Source: Anticarsia gemmatalis
Taxonomy: Eukaryota; Arthropoda; Insecta; Lepidoptera; Erebidae
Reading direction: 5' to 3'
Assembly: GCF_050436995.1 (NCBI RefSeq)
Contig: NC_134753.1
Coordinates: 2,480,001-2,544,000 of the forward strand
Length of the DNA: 64,000 nucleotides
Shown in pieces: positions 12,901 through 25,070 of this stretch. How positions within the stretch are numbered: position 1 is the first letter of the stretch; every line of letters begins with the position of its first letter. The position numbers and the translations under genes were made by a program. The notes beneath the pieces are model-generated. The model was given only the letters and a program-made list of their open reading frames with translations, searched no databases and was not told the DNA's origin.

Positions 12901-14660
12901 TAAAAATAATTGTATCAAAACAGTAATTTTAAATGTGTTAACGATGGGATTGTAATGTGCTGAAAATTGTTGTGAATAAAATATTTGTGTTGTATGTTTT
13001 GCTTTTTTTTAACCGTGTTATTAATAGCCGTGTTATCAAATGAAAAGGTGCCAAGTTTAATTCAATGAAGTCTAGACGCATTCTTGTGAAATATTTGCAA
13101 AATATGATTCACCTTGCGTGAAATTTGGAATTTGGAATTGGAATTCACACCAAATAACTAGGTTGGAGACCGGAAAGTACTTAAACAGAAATTGTTTTCT
13201 TTCATAATAGGTATTTCGAATCACATCACAATTCAAAACTTTATTCTAGTACAGTCCCACTACCGGCTACTAGTTTGCTACATTTCCACTGGCACAATAC
13301 AATAAAATTAATTTAGTCACACTACCAAACTAATTCAACAAAATAAATATGCCGCATCCGCTGAACTATATGATTAATTAGTACTTTTGTCGTTCTGCGT
13401 AAGGAGTGTCACGCCCACACGCGCAATCAATTGTGTGTATAATACACAGACACACACCCACACATGCAAGTTCACTTCGTGCGTTCCCGTATCGGGCGAA
13501 CTTTGCCGAACTCAGACTTTTGAAAAAAGACTGTCTCTAAAGTCGAACGGTCGAATTTTGAAAGTGGAATTTCAAAGGGTTTAAAAAGGTTGGGGAAACA
13601 AAAAATGGTCTACGGCTACTGGATGTGACCTCTTTGGTGGACAGTATTTGTGACTATAGTGTAGACGAGAGACTTTTGACTTAATTACGGAAACTAATGA
13701 AATATATCTAAGTTATAAATACGTGGTCCAGAACAGAAAAATGTAGTGAAGGTTTCAGATTTGAATAATTTATTGATGCAAGGTTGTGTTTGCGGGTTCG
13801 AAGCCCACATACACACTTACTACACAAGACAAACAGTCAATAGACTAAGGAAATAAATATAAGGCCACACTCCAGTAAGGAAATGGGCCATTCGAAGAAT
13901 CTTTCAGATCTAGGTGAGTATATAAAGGTCAATTAACTACATTTTTCAGGAACCCTTAACACTCATCTACATAAAAAATGTACTAGTTACCACAATATAA
14001 GATTCATCATTTTAGTCAACAATCACTTTAAAATTCAAATAAAAGGCATGATTTGACTAATCTAAATCTATATCATACTAAAATCAGTCGCATCACTATA
14101 TTATTATGTATGTAGGACACTTATAATATAATGGATCCATTATTGTAGTCTCTTACTCATCAATACGAAACACCACTTCTCAATATACCTAATGTCGAAG
14201 TATTTAAGCTATCATATCCTACTCGATGTAGATATTTTACAAAACTATCTGTCTCTCTCTGTTTCACTCTGTGTCGGACGTTAGAAAGAGTAAAATAGAG
14301 GTAAAGACCTTTTTAATTTTTCTTCTTTCCTTTCCTCTTCCACGACGCTCTATTTTCGACATTTTCTTCGGAACTGTTCTCTGTATCTTCGAACAGAAAA
14401 GCTGTAAAAAATAATGAGTTGGACCTTCAATGTTCCAAACCCTCATTTGCAGCTGAACATATTTCTGAAAAACATATCAAACAGCACTTATTAAATTACG
14501 ATAATTCTCACGAAGTCTTAATAATTACTACATAAATTGTATGAAGAGCAAGATTTGGCGAAAAAATAAACTAACCTGTAACCTCATAAACAGTGCACTT
14601 TTTCTTCGCCGATACGATACGACTACGATAATCCAATTTACATTTATATGAGACTAGAGG
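12901..14660. other. AT-rich stretch with one box-B-like repeat scrap
   Basis: No gene is supported. GGGTTCGAAGCCC at 13795-13807 resembles the box B of a tRNA-derived SINE, but the rest of the unit is not recognisable. A short CA-rich run is at 13445-13470. Confidence 0.35.
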
Positions 14661-14856
14661 ACTGTTTCTGTGATACAATGGTTAAAGTCGCCACGCCGCT
14701 ACCATTGCGTCGGGAGGTCTTGGGTTCGATTCCCACACGAAACAATTTCTTATGTGATCCTCAAATATAGTTGATTCGTCTCTGGTTACGAATACATCGC
14801 TTGTATGTTTGTAAAATTTTCCGCAAGACAAGAGTAATTCTTAGTGCGAGAAATCA
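14661..14856 (+). repeat. tRNA-headed SINE family A, copy 1
   Basis: The head has tRNA-like A and B boxes (ACAATGGTTAAAGTCGCC, then GGGTTCGATTCCC) followed by a body with GTCTCTGGTTACG and TTGTATGTTTGTAAAA and an end with TTCTTAGTGCGAG. Two more copies at 31252-31456 and 43140-43326 match over the whole length. It is a pol-III-type retroposon, not a functional tRNA gene: no acceptor stem closes. Confidence 0.75.
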
Positions 14857-15324
14857 TTTTTTTTAAAACAGTAAGAAAAACAAAAAAACCATGTCCTGTT
14901 TTTGGAAATTAATTTATATATACAGACGTCTGACTCTGCTCCCAATAAGTTTACTGGAAACAACAATCAGTCTTAATTTAAGCTCCAATTAATCTTTAAA
15001 CTGAAATCTAAGGCAACAATTCAGTTCCCGATATTTCGTTAAAGATAACAAATAAAGTGTTTTAAACATTTAAACTGCTTTTAATAACTAAACATCTAGA
15101 TTTCAAACAATACTCGTAATAAGCTTTTCTACTGGGGAAATTATCGTTCGACTTATAAAATTCCTTGGAAAAATAGTTTTAACGGAATACGCTAGGGGCG
15201 CTGATTAGTTTTTCTTCGAAAATGAGGATCACTACTACAAAATCGCTGTACTATACTCGTAAACGAATAAAGTGGTTCAATAATAACCTTACTTCTGCCT
15301 AAAAGTTCTTTAACAAATTCCTTT

Positions 15325-15435
15325 GAGAGCGTGCAAAGTCCCCAATCTGCACTGGCTCAGGGTGGTAGACTTAAGGCCCAACCCCCTCCTTTGTTTGAAA
15401 AGAGATTCTTGCCTTGTTTTTTAACCTAGTGAATA
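15325..15435 (+). repeat. Degenerate 3' fragment of SINE family C
   Basis: Reads GTGCAAAGTCCCCAA, then GGTGGTAGACTTAAGGCCC, then GAGATTCTTGCC, in the order of the family C tail with many substitutions. Confidence 0.5.
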
Positions 15436-15472
15436 AATGGATTAACACACTAACCCCCGGTTTCTGAGTACG

Positions 15473-15549
15473 TTTAGCGGTAGTTTATCTATTTAAAAGC
15501 GTTTTTTATATAACTTTTTACGCTATTGAATAGATAAACTACCGTTAAA
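15473..15549. repeat. Short inverted repeat, MITE-like hairpin
   Basis: TTTAGCGGTAGTTTATCTAT at the left is matched by its near-perfect reverse complement ending at 15549, with an AT-rich loop. It is typical of a small MITE remnant or the terminal hairpin of a larger one. No target duplication was identified. Confidence 0.5.
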
Positions 15550-16057
15550 TGTAATAATTTAATATAATCTCTTTATTGTCCACAATGCACCGGAAAAAAA
15601 GAAATACAATAAATAAAAACTTAAATATAAATGTGATACTAATGGACTATCAGCGGCCTTATAGCACAAGGTCCTCATGTCCTCAATGTACCTCAGAAAC
15701 AGGGGGTAATTCTCTCTCGGATTAATTAAACACCTACATTTTGAAAAATCTATTTACGCAGACGAAGTCGCAGGCAGAAAGGAGTAAAAAATGTACCTTG
15801 TAAGAATGTTGTAAACAATGTATTCGTAACCAACTGAAATGTAATGAAACCACTGACACACATTATTATTTATTTAGTTCGTAATGTTAGGAATTTCGCC
15901 ACATTTTATTGCTTCAATAAAAATTCTTTTGGGACTATAAAAATGATCGCTGTCTATCTGAAATTAGTAAAATTCACTACAGATTTCCTTTAGTATTTTC
16001 CGGCAGTGGTTCCAATAAAAAGTCAACTAAAACTATGTCAGCATCATTTTCGGATAT

Positions 16058-16193
16058 TTACCCAACGTTACTGGGTTGTGGATATCTGATAGGCAATTGC
16101 TGCATGTGAAATACTAGTCCTCAACTGCATTCAGAGAGGCTGAAAGACGACTCCAACATAGTCGGAAAAAAGGCTAGGCTGATGATTATTCAC
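16058..16193 (+). repeat. 3' fragment of 5S-headed SINE family D
   Basis: Matches the tail of the copies at 18958-19318 and 27220-27608: ACTGGGTTGTGGA, then CATGTGAAATACT, then CCAACATAGTCGG and AAGGCTAGGCTGATGATTA. The 5S-like head is absent. Confidence 0.6.
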
Positions 16194-16224
16194 AAACGTC
16201 AACCAAATGGCTTTCGAGAAAATA

Positions 16225-16430
16225 AATCTTTATATATTATTATATAATTCTTCTGTAAGTGTGTATGTCACTGAACTTCTCTTAAACGACTGGACCGATT
16301 TTGATGAAATTTTTTGTGTGTGTTCAAGGGGATCTGAGAATGGTTTATATTCACAATTTTGTGTGCTGGACAATGTTTTTTTATTTAATTTTTATGGCAA
16401 AACAACGTTTGCCGGGTCAGCTAGTATACA
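16225..16430 (+). repeat. RTE-like non-LTR tail fragment
   Basis: Carries the insect non-LTR phrase ACGACTGGACCGATTTTGAT followed by a terminus ending GCCGGGTCAGCTAGTA. The 143-codon frame over it is a by-product of the repeat, not a host gene. Confidence 0.55.
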
Positions 16431-16876
16431 TATAAATCTTAAAAGCGCTCCTATTTATGAACATTTTTTAAGAAATTCGAATTGTTTACGAATAGTTGAA
16501 TTCTTACTACATGATAGTACGAATAAAGAAAATAGCGCTATTACTGGATTGAGAATTCGACAAACCTTTCTTGACATGGTAGTAAATATTCTACAATTTT
16601 CTCAACAGCCTTTACAAAACTATGCACGAATGATTTAGTAATAAATCGGATACAAATATTATTGGATTTAACGCAAAAAAATAGTATTTGTTCCTGCTGA
16701 AAAGTTTCTAGTTCACGAAATATAAACTGTAATTTTCTACTTCCGACATGCAATAATTCGTTCAGAAACATTTCCTTTTATAAAAACACTAATTGTTTGT
16801 TCCGAAGTTTTATACAATAAATTAAAAATATAGGCTTACCAACATCGATTAACTATTGTCTTTTTCCACTTTATTA

Positions 16877-17052
16877 GGGAAGGTTCATATCTAACGAAAC
16901 ATACGCCGCGTATTATCGGTCGCGCAACGCCAGAACAGACAAATGTATAGAAAAACACTCGACCGTTCACACTCAACCGATGATGCGTCGGTGCGAAACC
17001 CATACAAATAAAATTACGCCCGACGCATCTTCCGTCAGATATGAACGTACCC
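16877..17052. mobile_element. TTAA-type MITE, 176 bp
   Basis: The left end GGGAAGGTTCATATCTAACG is mirrored by the right end, whose reverse complement is GGGTACGTTCATATCTGACG. Flanks are TTA on the left and TTAA (17053-17056) on the right, consistent with piggyBac-type target choice with one decayed site. The interior is CpG-rich, with GATGCGTCGG and CCGACGCATC forming a second internal inverted repeat. Confidence 0.65.
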
Positions 17053-17138
17053 TTAAGCTCATACCTTATTTGATTTCTTAGTAACAAGAGTTATTAAGTC
17101 ATAGAAAATCAGAGAAGAGACGGATCCCTATTTTTTTT

Positions 17139-17342
17139 ATGAACTGCACGTTTGGTGTTGATAATCGTAGCGTCGCGTGTGGCAGGTTCCAATCCCACCC
17201 GGGACAAATTATTGTGTGATGAGCACGAGTATCTGTTCTCAACCTGGTTGTTAATTTACCTACATAAGTATGTATTTAGAAGTACATAAGTTTGTTTATA
17301 AGTTATTTGGGTACCATAGTACAGGCTCTGCTTGCGTGTGAG
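17139..17342 (+). repeat. tRNA-headed SINE family B, copy 1
   Basis: Has a B-box-like GGTTCCAATCCCACC, then GGGACAAATTATTGTGTGAT, GAGCACGAGTATCTGTTCT and a tail ending CAGGCTCTGCTTGCG. The same order is in 28173-28428 (minus) and 54126-54358 (plus). Confidence 0.7.
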
Positions 17343-17602
17343 TGTTGTTATTAATTATCAAGAAAATCGTAATAGAAATCAGTTTATATTCTTCATTCCT
17401 TACAAGGCCACTACAACACGCACATTGCACCCAGGTCGGGGATTTTTAGCGCAAATGTTTGGGTTTTTTTGCCAACACTTGGCTTTGATCAAACACTACT
17501 CAGTCAACAAACATGGCTCATATACGCATTACTCACTATTTTCAAGTTTTTTTGTGGATTTATTCTCTAAAACTACTCAAGTGATTTTAGTTTTTATTTT
17601 TT

Positions 17603-18150
17603 ACTAGCGGCCAGCCGCGATAGCGTCCCTATGGACTTTAGTTTTCATAACATTATTTATTGCTGTTCCACTACTTTAAGTCATAGCGTGATGTTATATA
17701 GTCTATAGCATTGGCTCCCAACCAGTGGTCCGTGGACCACCAGTGGTCCGCAGAAGTCAAAAAGTGGTCCGCGTATGAATCTTTTATTACTGACTGTTAT
17801 TCGTAGTTAACGTTATTTCTTAAATGCAAGCTCAGAAATCACATTAGTTAATACAAAATTACAGAAGTTTATCCAAAAAAATATTACTATTTTTTGTTTT
17901 GTAATACCCTATTCTTTTGCGGATTAAAATTTCAGGATGATTATTACAGTTTATTTTTAATATACTTACATAGTGGTCCCCGCTAATAAAAATAGTATAA
18001 AAGTGGTCCCGGACTAAGAAAAGTTTGGGAGCCCCTGGTTTATAGCCTTCCTCAATAAATGAACTATTTCACCCGTAATATTATTTCAATTCGAACCAGT
18101 TGTTCCGGAGATTAGGGCGTTTAACCAAATAAACAAACTAACTCTTCAGC
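17603..18150 (+). mobile_element. Dispersed repeat family E, split by a hAT MITE
   Basis: The left piece (17603-17708) starts CTAGCGGCCAGCCGCGATAG and ends in ATATAGTCTATAG. The right piece (18038-18150) resumes TATAGCCTTCCTCAATAAAT and runs to AACTCTTCAGC. The uninterrupted sister at 26607-26878 shows both pieces joined. The interruption is the element at 17709-18037. Confidence 0.75.
17709..18037. mobile_element. hAT-type MITE nested in family E, 329 bp
   Basis: The left end CATTGGCTCCCAAC and right end GTTTGGGAGCCCCTG are inverted. Flanking 8-mers GTCTATAG (17701-17708) and GTTTATAG (18038-18045) match at 7 of 8 positions, as expected for a hAT target duplication. Repeated GTGGTCCG/GTGGTCCC words lie inside both ends. 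No transposase frame is present. A shorter relative is at 33540-33732. Confidence 0.8.
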
Positions 18151-18324
18151 GCTGTTTATTAGTGCTTAAATAGATTTCGTAAAATCGTGTCCGATACTGT
18201 CCCACCGGGCTTATGAGATTGATAGAATAGAGAGTTTATTTGCGTATTGTGACTAATAAACAAACCCCTGCACTTACTGGTTACAATGAAACTGGCCGTA
18301 GCCGCTTATGGGCTACAAGGATTA

Positions 18325-18957
18325 TTATATTATTAAGGCGGTCTTTATTTCAAAGGCATTATCTACCCGTTTATGAAAAGGGAGCAGTATTAGTTTAAAA
18401 ACTCCCGAACCTAGATTAGCTCTTGAATAGATTAGAATATATAATGTCGCATGGACTTTTACAAACATACAAACGGACACAAAGCACAACCAGACCCGAA
18501 ACATTATTTGTTGATCGTGTGTGCGAATTAGACTAAGTCGAAAAAGTTTTCCACAATACTGTAAATCCACATTTATCTCAAAAAGATTGTCAAACTATTT
18601 TGATTTGATTGACCTGTGTTAGAAGCAAGTGCCCTTTCGTTTGAAGCCCAAAGGGCTTATGCGAAGTGGCAATAGATTAAGGCACATTTTAGCCAGTAAA
18701 AAATATCCGGAAGAACAATAAAAGTCCTTCATTAAGCTAACCAGAAGTTGCAAATCTTTGCTAATGTTTGTTATTTTCATACAACGTCAACCGGTTACCG
18801 GGGAGGTACCAACTAAACACATACAGATTTGCATACATAATATTTACATTTGACATAATTATGTTTATTGAGTAAATAAATCGTGAGACGGCCTACTACA
18901 TTATAAATATTCATTTAGTTCTAATAAAGGAAGTTATAGTGTCTGCTGTGACAATAA
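18325..18957. other. Noncoding, nothing recognised
   Basis: No gene is supported; the reading frames here are short and AT-biased. Confidence 0.35.
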
Positions 18958-19318
18958 TAGATTGAAATAAGGATTTTTGTAGTCTTAGCTCGTGGCTAAG
19001 AAACTTTAGCCACGCAAATCGATCTCTTGAGTTAAGCTACGCTTTCCGAGATTGGTCTGTGGATGAGTGACTATATTATGTATACCGGGGTCTTCATTGT
19101 TTCGGTAGGTACGTTACCGGCGGTAATTTTAAAAGATCTTTAACAGTTGTTGCCAGTAGTCAGTAAGCCTTGTAAGTAATCTAACGTGTTACAACAAAAT
19201 TAACTGAGTTGTGGAGGTTCGATAGGCAGTGGCTCCATGTAAAATACTGGTATACAGCTACATTTGGTGAGACTGGAAGCCAACTTCAACATAGTCGGAA
19301 TAAAGGCTAGGATTCATA
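18958..19318 (+). repeat. 5S-rRNA-headed SINE family D, copy 1
   Basis: Contains GATCTCTTGAGTTAAGCTAC and then GGATGAGTGACTAT, which line up with the GATC-CCGAAGTTAAGC and GGATGGGTGACC blocks of the 5S rRNA internal promoter region. A non-5S body and a tail with ACTGGAAGCCAACTTCAACA, ATAGTCGG and AAGGCTAGG follow. The copy at 27220-27608 has the same order. It is not a functional 5S gene: the ends and the middle of the 5S fold are absent. Confidence 0.65.
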
Positions 19319-19900
19319 CGAGCTTTGAACCTGATTTGAATTTGTACATGTTGCATTTTTTTTAAAAACAAATATGTTTGGATAGTTATACCCAAGAAAA
19401 TAAATACATCTCTTTTTTTGACTTAACTGGGTCCACTTACATAGAGTGAAGTACAAGTTTTTATAGTTAGAACTCAAACTGAGTGCACCATCGCGACCTA
19501 GTTCGTTCAATTGACAATAACGAAGTTGATGTGCAAATTACACGAACGCCATATTGTAACCACCTTGTTTAACTACAATAGAGAACGACACTAAAGTTTG
19601 TGCCCAAATATTTCTGGTAACGTTTGTATTTAAGCTTTTTAAAAACAAGACCAGAAACCGATATTTTTTAGCAGACTGTATTATCAAAACTTTTGTTTGA
19701 AATCTACTTGACACATTGAAAGGTTCAGTATCGTTACTATCATTTGTTTCTATTTCTTTTACAGAATATCTAGTTTCTAGGTCCAAATGAAGACGGTGAA
19801 GATTTTTTTTGACCCTCCCCAATGATGGAGAATTTTTGTACAATTTCATCAATAGACTGTTGAATCTAACGTTTTTGTACGGCAATTTTAAAGACACTTT

Positions 19901-20090
19901 GCTCGCACACTTGCTGTAGCGGCGAAGGAAAACATCGTGATGAAACCTTGCATGCCAAAAAGATTTTTAGCACATTTCTTGACGGGACCCCAGGTGCAGG
20001 GAAGCCACACTTGTGGATTCTCTGCCTAAACCCTACCTGGTTCGGAAGACCCGTGCTCAGCGGTAGGTAAGGACGATCATGGGTTAAAAA
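19901..20090 (+). repeat. SINE family C, diverged 3' two-thirds
   Basis: Shows GGCGAAGGAAAACATCGTGA, TGAAACCTTGCATG, a diverged middle, then AAACCCTACC, AGACCCGTGCTCAGC and a terminal CATGGGTTAAA, the family C order. Reading frames across it are shadows. Confidence 0.55.
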
Positions 20091-20519
20091 AGTCATTATT
20101 TATGTTACCTAACTTTCATAACAAATTACAACGAGGTAACTATATTATGTTATTTTTGTAAGAAACATATAACAGGATCCCGTAGGTGTGTGCTGTAATT
20201 TTCCACCAATCAATACATCTACTTTGACCTACATTGTACTCACAAAACAATAATAACCAACGGTACGTGGGTTTCATAATTCAAGGAAACATAATGTCGT
20301 ATTAAATTACCTAAGCACTTTATATAAATAGGACTATTTTAGTTTAAAGAAAAACCTTTTTGCTTGAAGTTTCCGTGAAGCACTGATACACCTACTCGAG
20401 ACTGTAAATATTCCATGGATCGATACAGAGAGAATGATCTAGGTTTTAAGCGTAGGTTCTATTTTCCTTTCCTACCTCTTTTCTTCTGATACCATTGATA
20501 TCTATGTAAAGTATTTTTT

Positions 20520-20740
20520 TACCTAGTCCGGATTGGGGACTTTGTATACCTTCAAGAACTGAACTAAAGAACTCTTTATCTCTCTCTCTTTGTTTTCCTT
20601 TACCATTAAAACTAGTGATAATTATTTCTAAGACACACTTAACTTTGAAAAGTTATTGGTATGTTGCCTCGTGCACGAACCCTCAACCACTTGCATTCGA
20701 GGCGCAACTTAAACCATTCGATAGCAGAGTGGTCTATTAG
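20520..20740 (-). repeat. Degenerate SINE family C copy, inverted
   Basis: On the minus strand it carries the head (AAGTTGCGCCTCGAATGCAA with CGAGGCAACATACC after it) and later CAGTTCTTGAAGG, AAAGTCCCCAATCC. It is heavily mutated but in family order. Confidence 0.45.
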
Positions 20741-23700
20741 ATCATTATGACTGTAGAAACTGGGTTTTTTAATTCTGCAAACACAAAATATACCTTTATA
20801 AACAGAATCATAAAATATCGTTTGTTAATCAGAAGTTTGTGGCTCTCCAGCCAGGTTCAATAGTGAGAGCATTACAAACGCACGACAAATAATTATATTC
20901 CACTTTCGTTAATTTTTCTCACACAGCTGGGTCACCAATAACAAACCCTGTGTCGATTGAGTCCTTACGTAAAACGAATATTCATGTAATCTATTAATTT
21001 GTAGACAATAAATATTAATTAGTTCTAATACATAATGTATCCGCTCTCAATTCACAAATGTTTGTTCATCACGAGTTGCGTAAATCTGTGATATAAGTAA
21101 TTCAACGTTTCGTAACTATTCGTAAGTTCCTAGTCTTCTTCTGTTTTATTGTTTTGTTGATTTATGCTTATGTCTGGTTTCTCCAGAAAGCTTTTATCAC
21201 TGCCACCTTATTGACCCACATTTTGCTAGGTATTATACATACATATAAAAATCACATCTATACAAACACGATCCTTGCAAACTTCCCTTGCTTCCTTTAT
21301 TCTCGTTTATATGTATTTTACATATTTATTGCAAAATCGTTATCCAACTACTTTAAGAAATAAATAAGAAGCATCGTATTGACGACATTTGAATGAAGAA
21401 AAAAAATTAAGCCCTTCAACCACATCCAAATGAGTTGTAAGCAAATGTTTATTATTTACTCAGATTTTCCGAATTTAACAGTTACCATCTACAACCTACT
21501 TTCCATCCAGCCACTAACCAAAACTACTATTATTATTAAGTAACTTTTTGTAAATGACATAAACAAACCTCGAATGGAAATCGAAACTTCAATACCTCAG
21601 CATATTCTAACTTTTTAACATATTTCCTACCACATCGTTAAAATCTTTTTCATACATAAAAGTGATTTAGCGAAGTATTCTAGCCTGCAGGCAATCTTTT
21701 TGTAGCGATGACTCGGCTCTTCGGTGATTGATATCGAGTTTACAGCAAAAAATGATTGATCTTATACAATTTGCCTACTTACTAACCTAGTATTTATAGT
21801 GAGGTAATGACTAATGGGCGATTTTATAATGCCAACGTTTTTGTATTCAAAACATTAAGAGTAGCGAGATTTTCTGTAGGCGGCACTATCGAGAGTCTAA
21901 AGGAAAACATTTATAATGTTGCTACTGAAAATTTTGTAGTACAGGTTCGCCAGTACGAGTACTAAGCACAGTTGCCCTTTTTCAAACGTCTCCGATATGA
22001 TCCGTGTAATGTTTTTAGGGCATACGAAAAGGCGTATTTTCATAATGCCTATTGAATTTGTATTTGCCAAAGTGAATGATAATAGCAATTCTATCTACGC
22101 CCATTAGGGTTCTAAGTAAAGAGTTATATAGGTAATAATTGTGTAACCCGGCAACGACTGCCTCTGGAATGATGATTATTAGGTTAATCTTTTGAAACTT
22201 TCAGATAAAGATGCACATAAATATTGGCGTGTTTTGCAAAATTAGGAACTGGTACATAAAGGTATTTTGCCTTATTAAAATTGGGCGTTGAACATCAAAT
22301 TTTTACACAATTGTTTCTAGAATCCCAGTCACAATGACGATGAACTAAAAATCAATGAATGCGCGTACGCAATCACTGGCATATTTATAGTCGTTATAGA
22401 CGCACTATCTGTAAGTAAATAAGGAAAACAGAGTGCGACGGGTCGTTCACCCCGTGACAAGCTCTAAGAAATGCAGTGAGTAAGCTTTAACTGCAGATTA
22501 ACATATGTTTATCTGTGGTTAAAGGACGTTTATGACGTGTTGTTTTGGTCTTGCTAAGTCTTAAAGATTCTGGAATATTTGTTACCAACTGTAACATAGG
22601 GTCTGGTCAAGTCGTGAGATTGGACTGTAGAACTTAAAAACCCTTGCTTTTCTTCAAAGAATAATATAACAATGCCTCAGTTTATTTGGCGTTCTTCAAC
22701 GGTAAACTATAATATCTACCGAGTTTTCTGGGTTCTGGTTTCCGGATAGTGGGACATTCAGCCCAACTCGCGAACGTAGCCCTCGAGTCTCCCATTTACT
22801 GTAGTCACATAAACTAAAACTTGGTTCAAAGTAGTTGTGTGTTGTGAGCAAAAGAAAACAAAAATCTTAATTAATGATAAATTCTTAAAACCTACCTACA
22901 AACTACCGTCTAAGTCCATACTTGTTAATACTTGTTATTTAGGGCTTGTTGAGTGTCGGATTAGCCACGCGATAGACGGAATATTAAATTCGAGTATACA
23001 CGTAATATGCACATATTGTATGAAAATCCTGTCAAGATTCTATCTGATTGGCTAACCGTCACTTATCCAGAAGCGGCTAAACGGGGACTTGGTGCACATT
23101 ATAAAACTCTGTCCCTAATTAAAAGGTTCGCCTATATTATTTCCATCATTTTACCATCGCTTCTGCTACATTTTCTAGATGCAAGAGTAGCCAGAAACTG
23201 CGTCGTAGGTCCTGGTATCGATTTTATAAACTTATCCTATTTATAGAAGCTGCGCGAGCCTGCAGCGGGGAAGGTCGGAGCGCAACCGAATATGCAATAC
23301 TTCATACTACCCTAGTATAGGTACTGTATACACGTGTCGAGAGTCAGATTCTAATGAACAAGGTGACTTTGTGAGGAGAAACTAATGAAATTGTATGAAA
23401 AAATCTATTGTTTTTACGCTTAGATTATAAAGCTTTTCCAAATTACAGTATTTGTTATTATTAAAAGAATATTTACGATCTAGATTTTGAAATAAGTAAT
23501 TAAAAATATGCAACAACTAAACAGATACTTATACAAATGGAATAAAACTGTTTTTTTTTTGTATGTTTGGATGCAATAATCTGTAAAACTTCTTGAATTG
23601 GAAAATATATGCTTTTGTGTATCATAGGTTTATTATAAGGAAAGCAATCTAGCATCATGTAAGATCCCAGGTTCATAGTCACACTATCTGGATGCAACTC

Positions 23701-23861
23701 GATGTGAAACACTAGAACAGTTAGTCATAAATAAGGAGATAGAACTTGACTGAAAACTGGAACTGAACAGACCATTTTTCAGCATGGTCAGTGTGCCGGA
23801 ATAGGCCATGATAGTTTATTTTAGCACACACATTAAATATGGACTCTATCAAAACTAATAT
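20741..23861. other. AT-rich noncoding stretch, nothing recognised
   Basis: More than 3 kb with no supported gene, RNA gene or full repeat. Small GC-richer patches at 22,425-22,460 and 23,250-23,290 have no frame or splice context that I trust. Confidence 0.4.
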
Positions 23862-24155
23862 TATAACACGAAAGTGTTTGTCTGTCTGCTTTTACGGCTA
23901 AACCGCTGAACAAATTTTGATATAAGTAATTTGATAAAATTGTAAAAATTCGGAAGTCCAACAACGGCGACATCTTTTTTATATTTCCACAAGTAGATGT
24001 GATAAGGGATGAAAGTAAGAAAACTGCAATTTAGTATAACGATATCCTTAGGAAGTTTAAAGGGAGCATTAAAAGAGGAACTTTGGAAACAACCCCTCCT
24101 GAAGAGCATAAAATTCCACGCGGGCCGTGCCGCGGGCGAAAGGCTAGTATACCAT
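23862..24155 (+). repeat. Non-LTR (RTE/CR1-like) tail fragment, family G
   Basis: Begins with ACACGAAAGTGTTTGTCTGT and the phrase GGCTAAACCGCTGAACAAAT, and ends with CCACGCGGGCCGTGCCGCGG, GCGAAAGGCTAGTAT. These bracketing phrases mark a common arthropod non-LTR-associated tail. A diverged relative is at 50140-50320. Overlapping frames on both strands are not genes. Confidence 0.55.
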
Positions 24156-25070
24156 AAATACATAACAGCCACGCTTCAATTAATTGATTGACATCAGCAT
24201 ACAGTCCGCTCTACAAACTTTGGAAACAGAACACATCGCGCAGGCGTTTTACCCTACAAAAAAAAAAACGTTAAAATCAGTGATACGACTCTGCTACAAG
24301 TTTGCCACTTCACGTCTATATTTAGAACCGGACTGTGTGTACGTACGTATTGGTATACAGGTCAAATGATGATGCAGTTTTATATGAATCGCAGAAGTAC
24401 CAGTTTTGGATAGAGTTTCGGGCTTCCGAAAATTATTTTCGCTTTTAGTTATTATGCCAATATTATAATTCCTATTGTTTATATTATTAGGTGTGCGGTA
24501 ATTTATGTTAAAAAAAATTAAAATAAATTTGAACCCACGTTCTCTCGACTGCAGCAGCAATTGGGTTAACGGTGATTATTATCTTATATTCATTGTAGTT
24601 TTAAGAGATATTCGCTAAGGAACGTTTTTGGCAACACTTAAGGATCTATGTCAATATCAATACCTCAAAATATGTATCACTTTCATATTTTCAGGCATGA
24701 TTGTAGTAACTTAGTCGGCACCCAGATGGTCAGAAGCATTGCAATGAGATTGCACAATTAAACTAATTAACTACCGCATAAGGATCCTATAATTGTGGCT
24801 GTTAGCTGTGAGAAATAAATAAATATGTTTCACAATCATATTGAACTTCACTTTGTCTAGAGGCGGTTTTTAATATAAGTGCAGTTAGTTAATATATTAT
24901 GCCCACTTGCCCAGATTTCCTATTATCACAAAACAGTAAAAGCCGAAAGAAATATAAAAAAACACCACGGAAAACTTCATCATAAAAAGCAACTATCTAT
25001 CAATTTCTAATTAAAACTTCTGCGAGTGTTTCGCGCATGTGTATTGGCTGTTACCATCCTGTGCCGTCCT
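24156..25070. other. Noncoding, nothing recognised
   Basis: No gene is supported; frames up to 88 codons are AT-rich and have no splice or start context. Confidence 0.35.

Noticed and set aside
14661..14745. Functional tRNA gene
   Set aside because: A and B boxes are present but the acceptor and anticodon stems do not close, and the unit continues into a SINE body seen in three copies.
16207..16638. 143-codon open frame, the second longest in the window
   Set aside because: Its first half lies in an RTE-like tail repeat and the second half is AT-rich without any family feature.
24009..24191. 60-codon frame with a basic peptide
   Set aside because: Lies inside a non-LTR tail repeat (family G).
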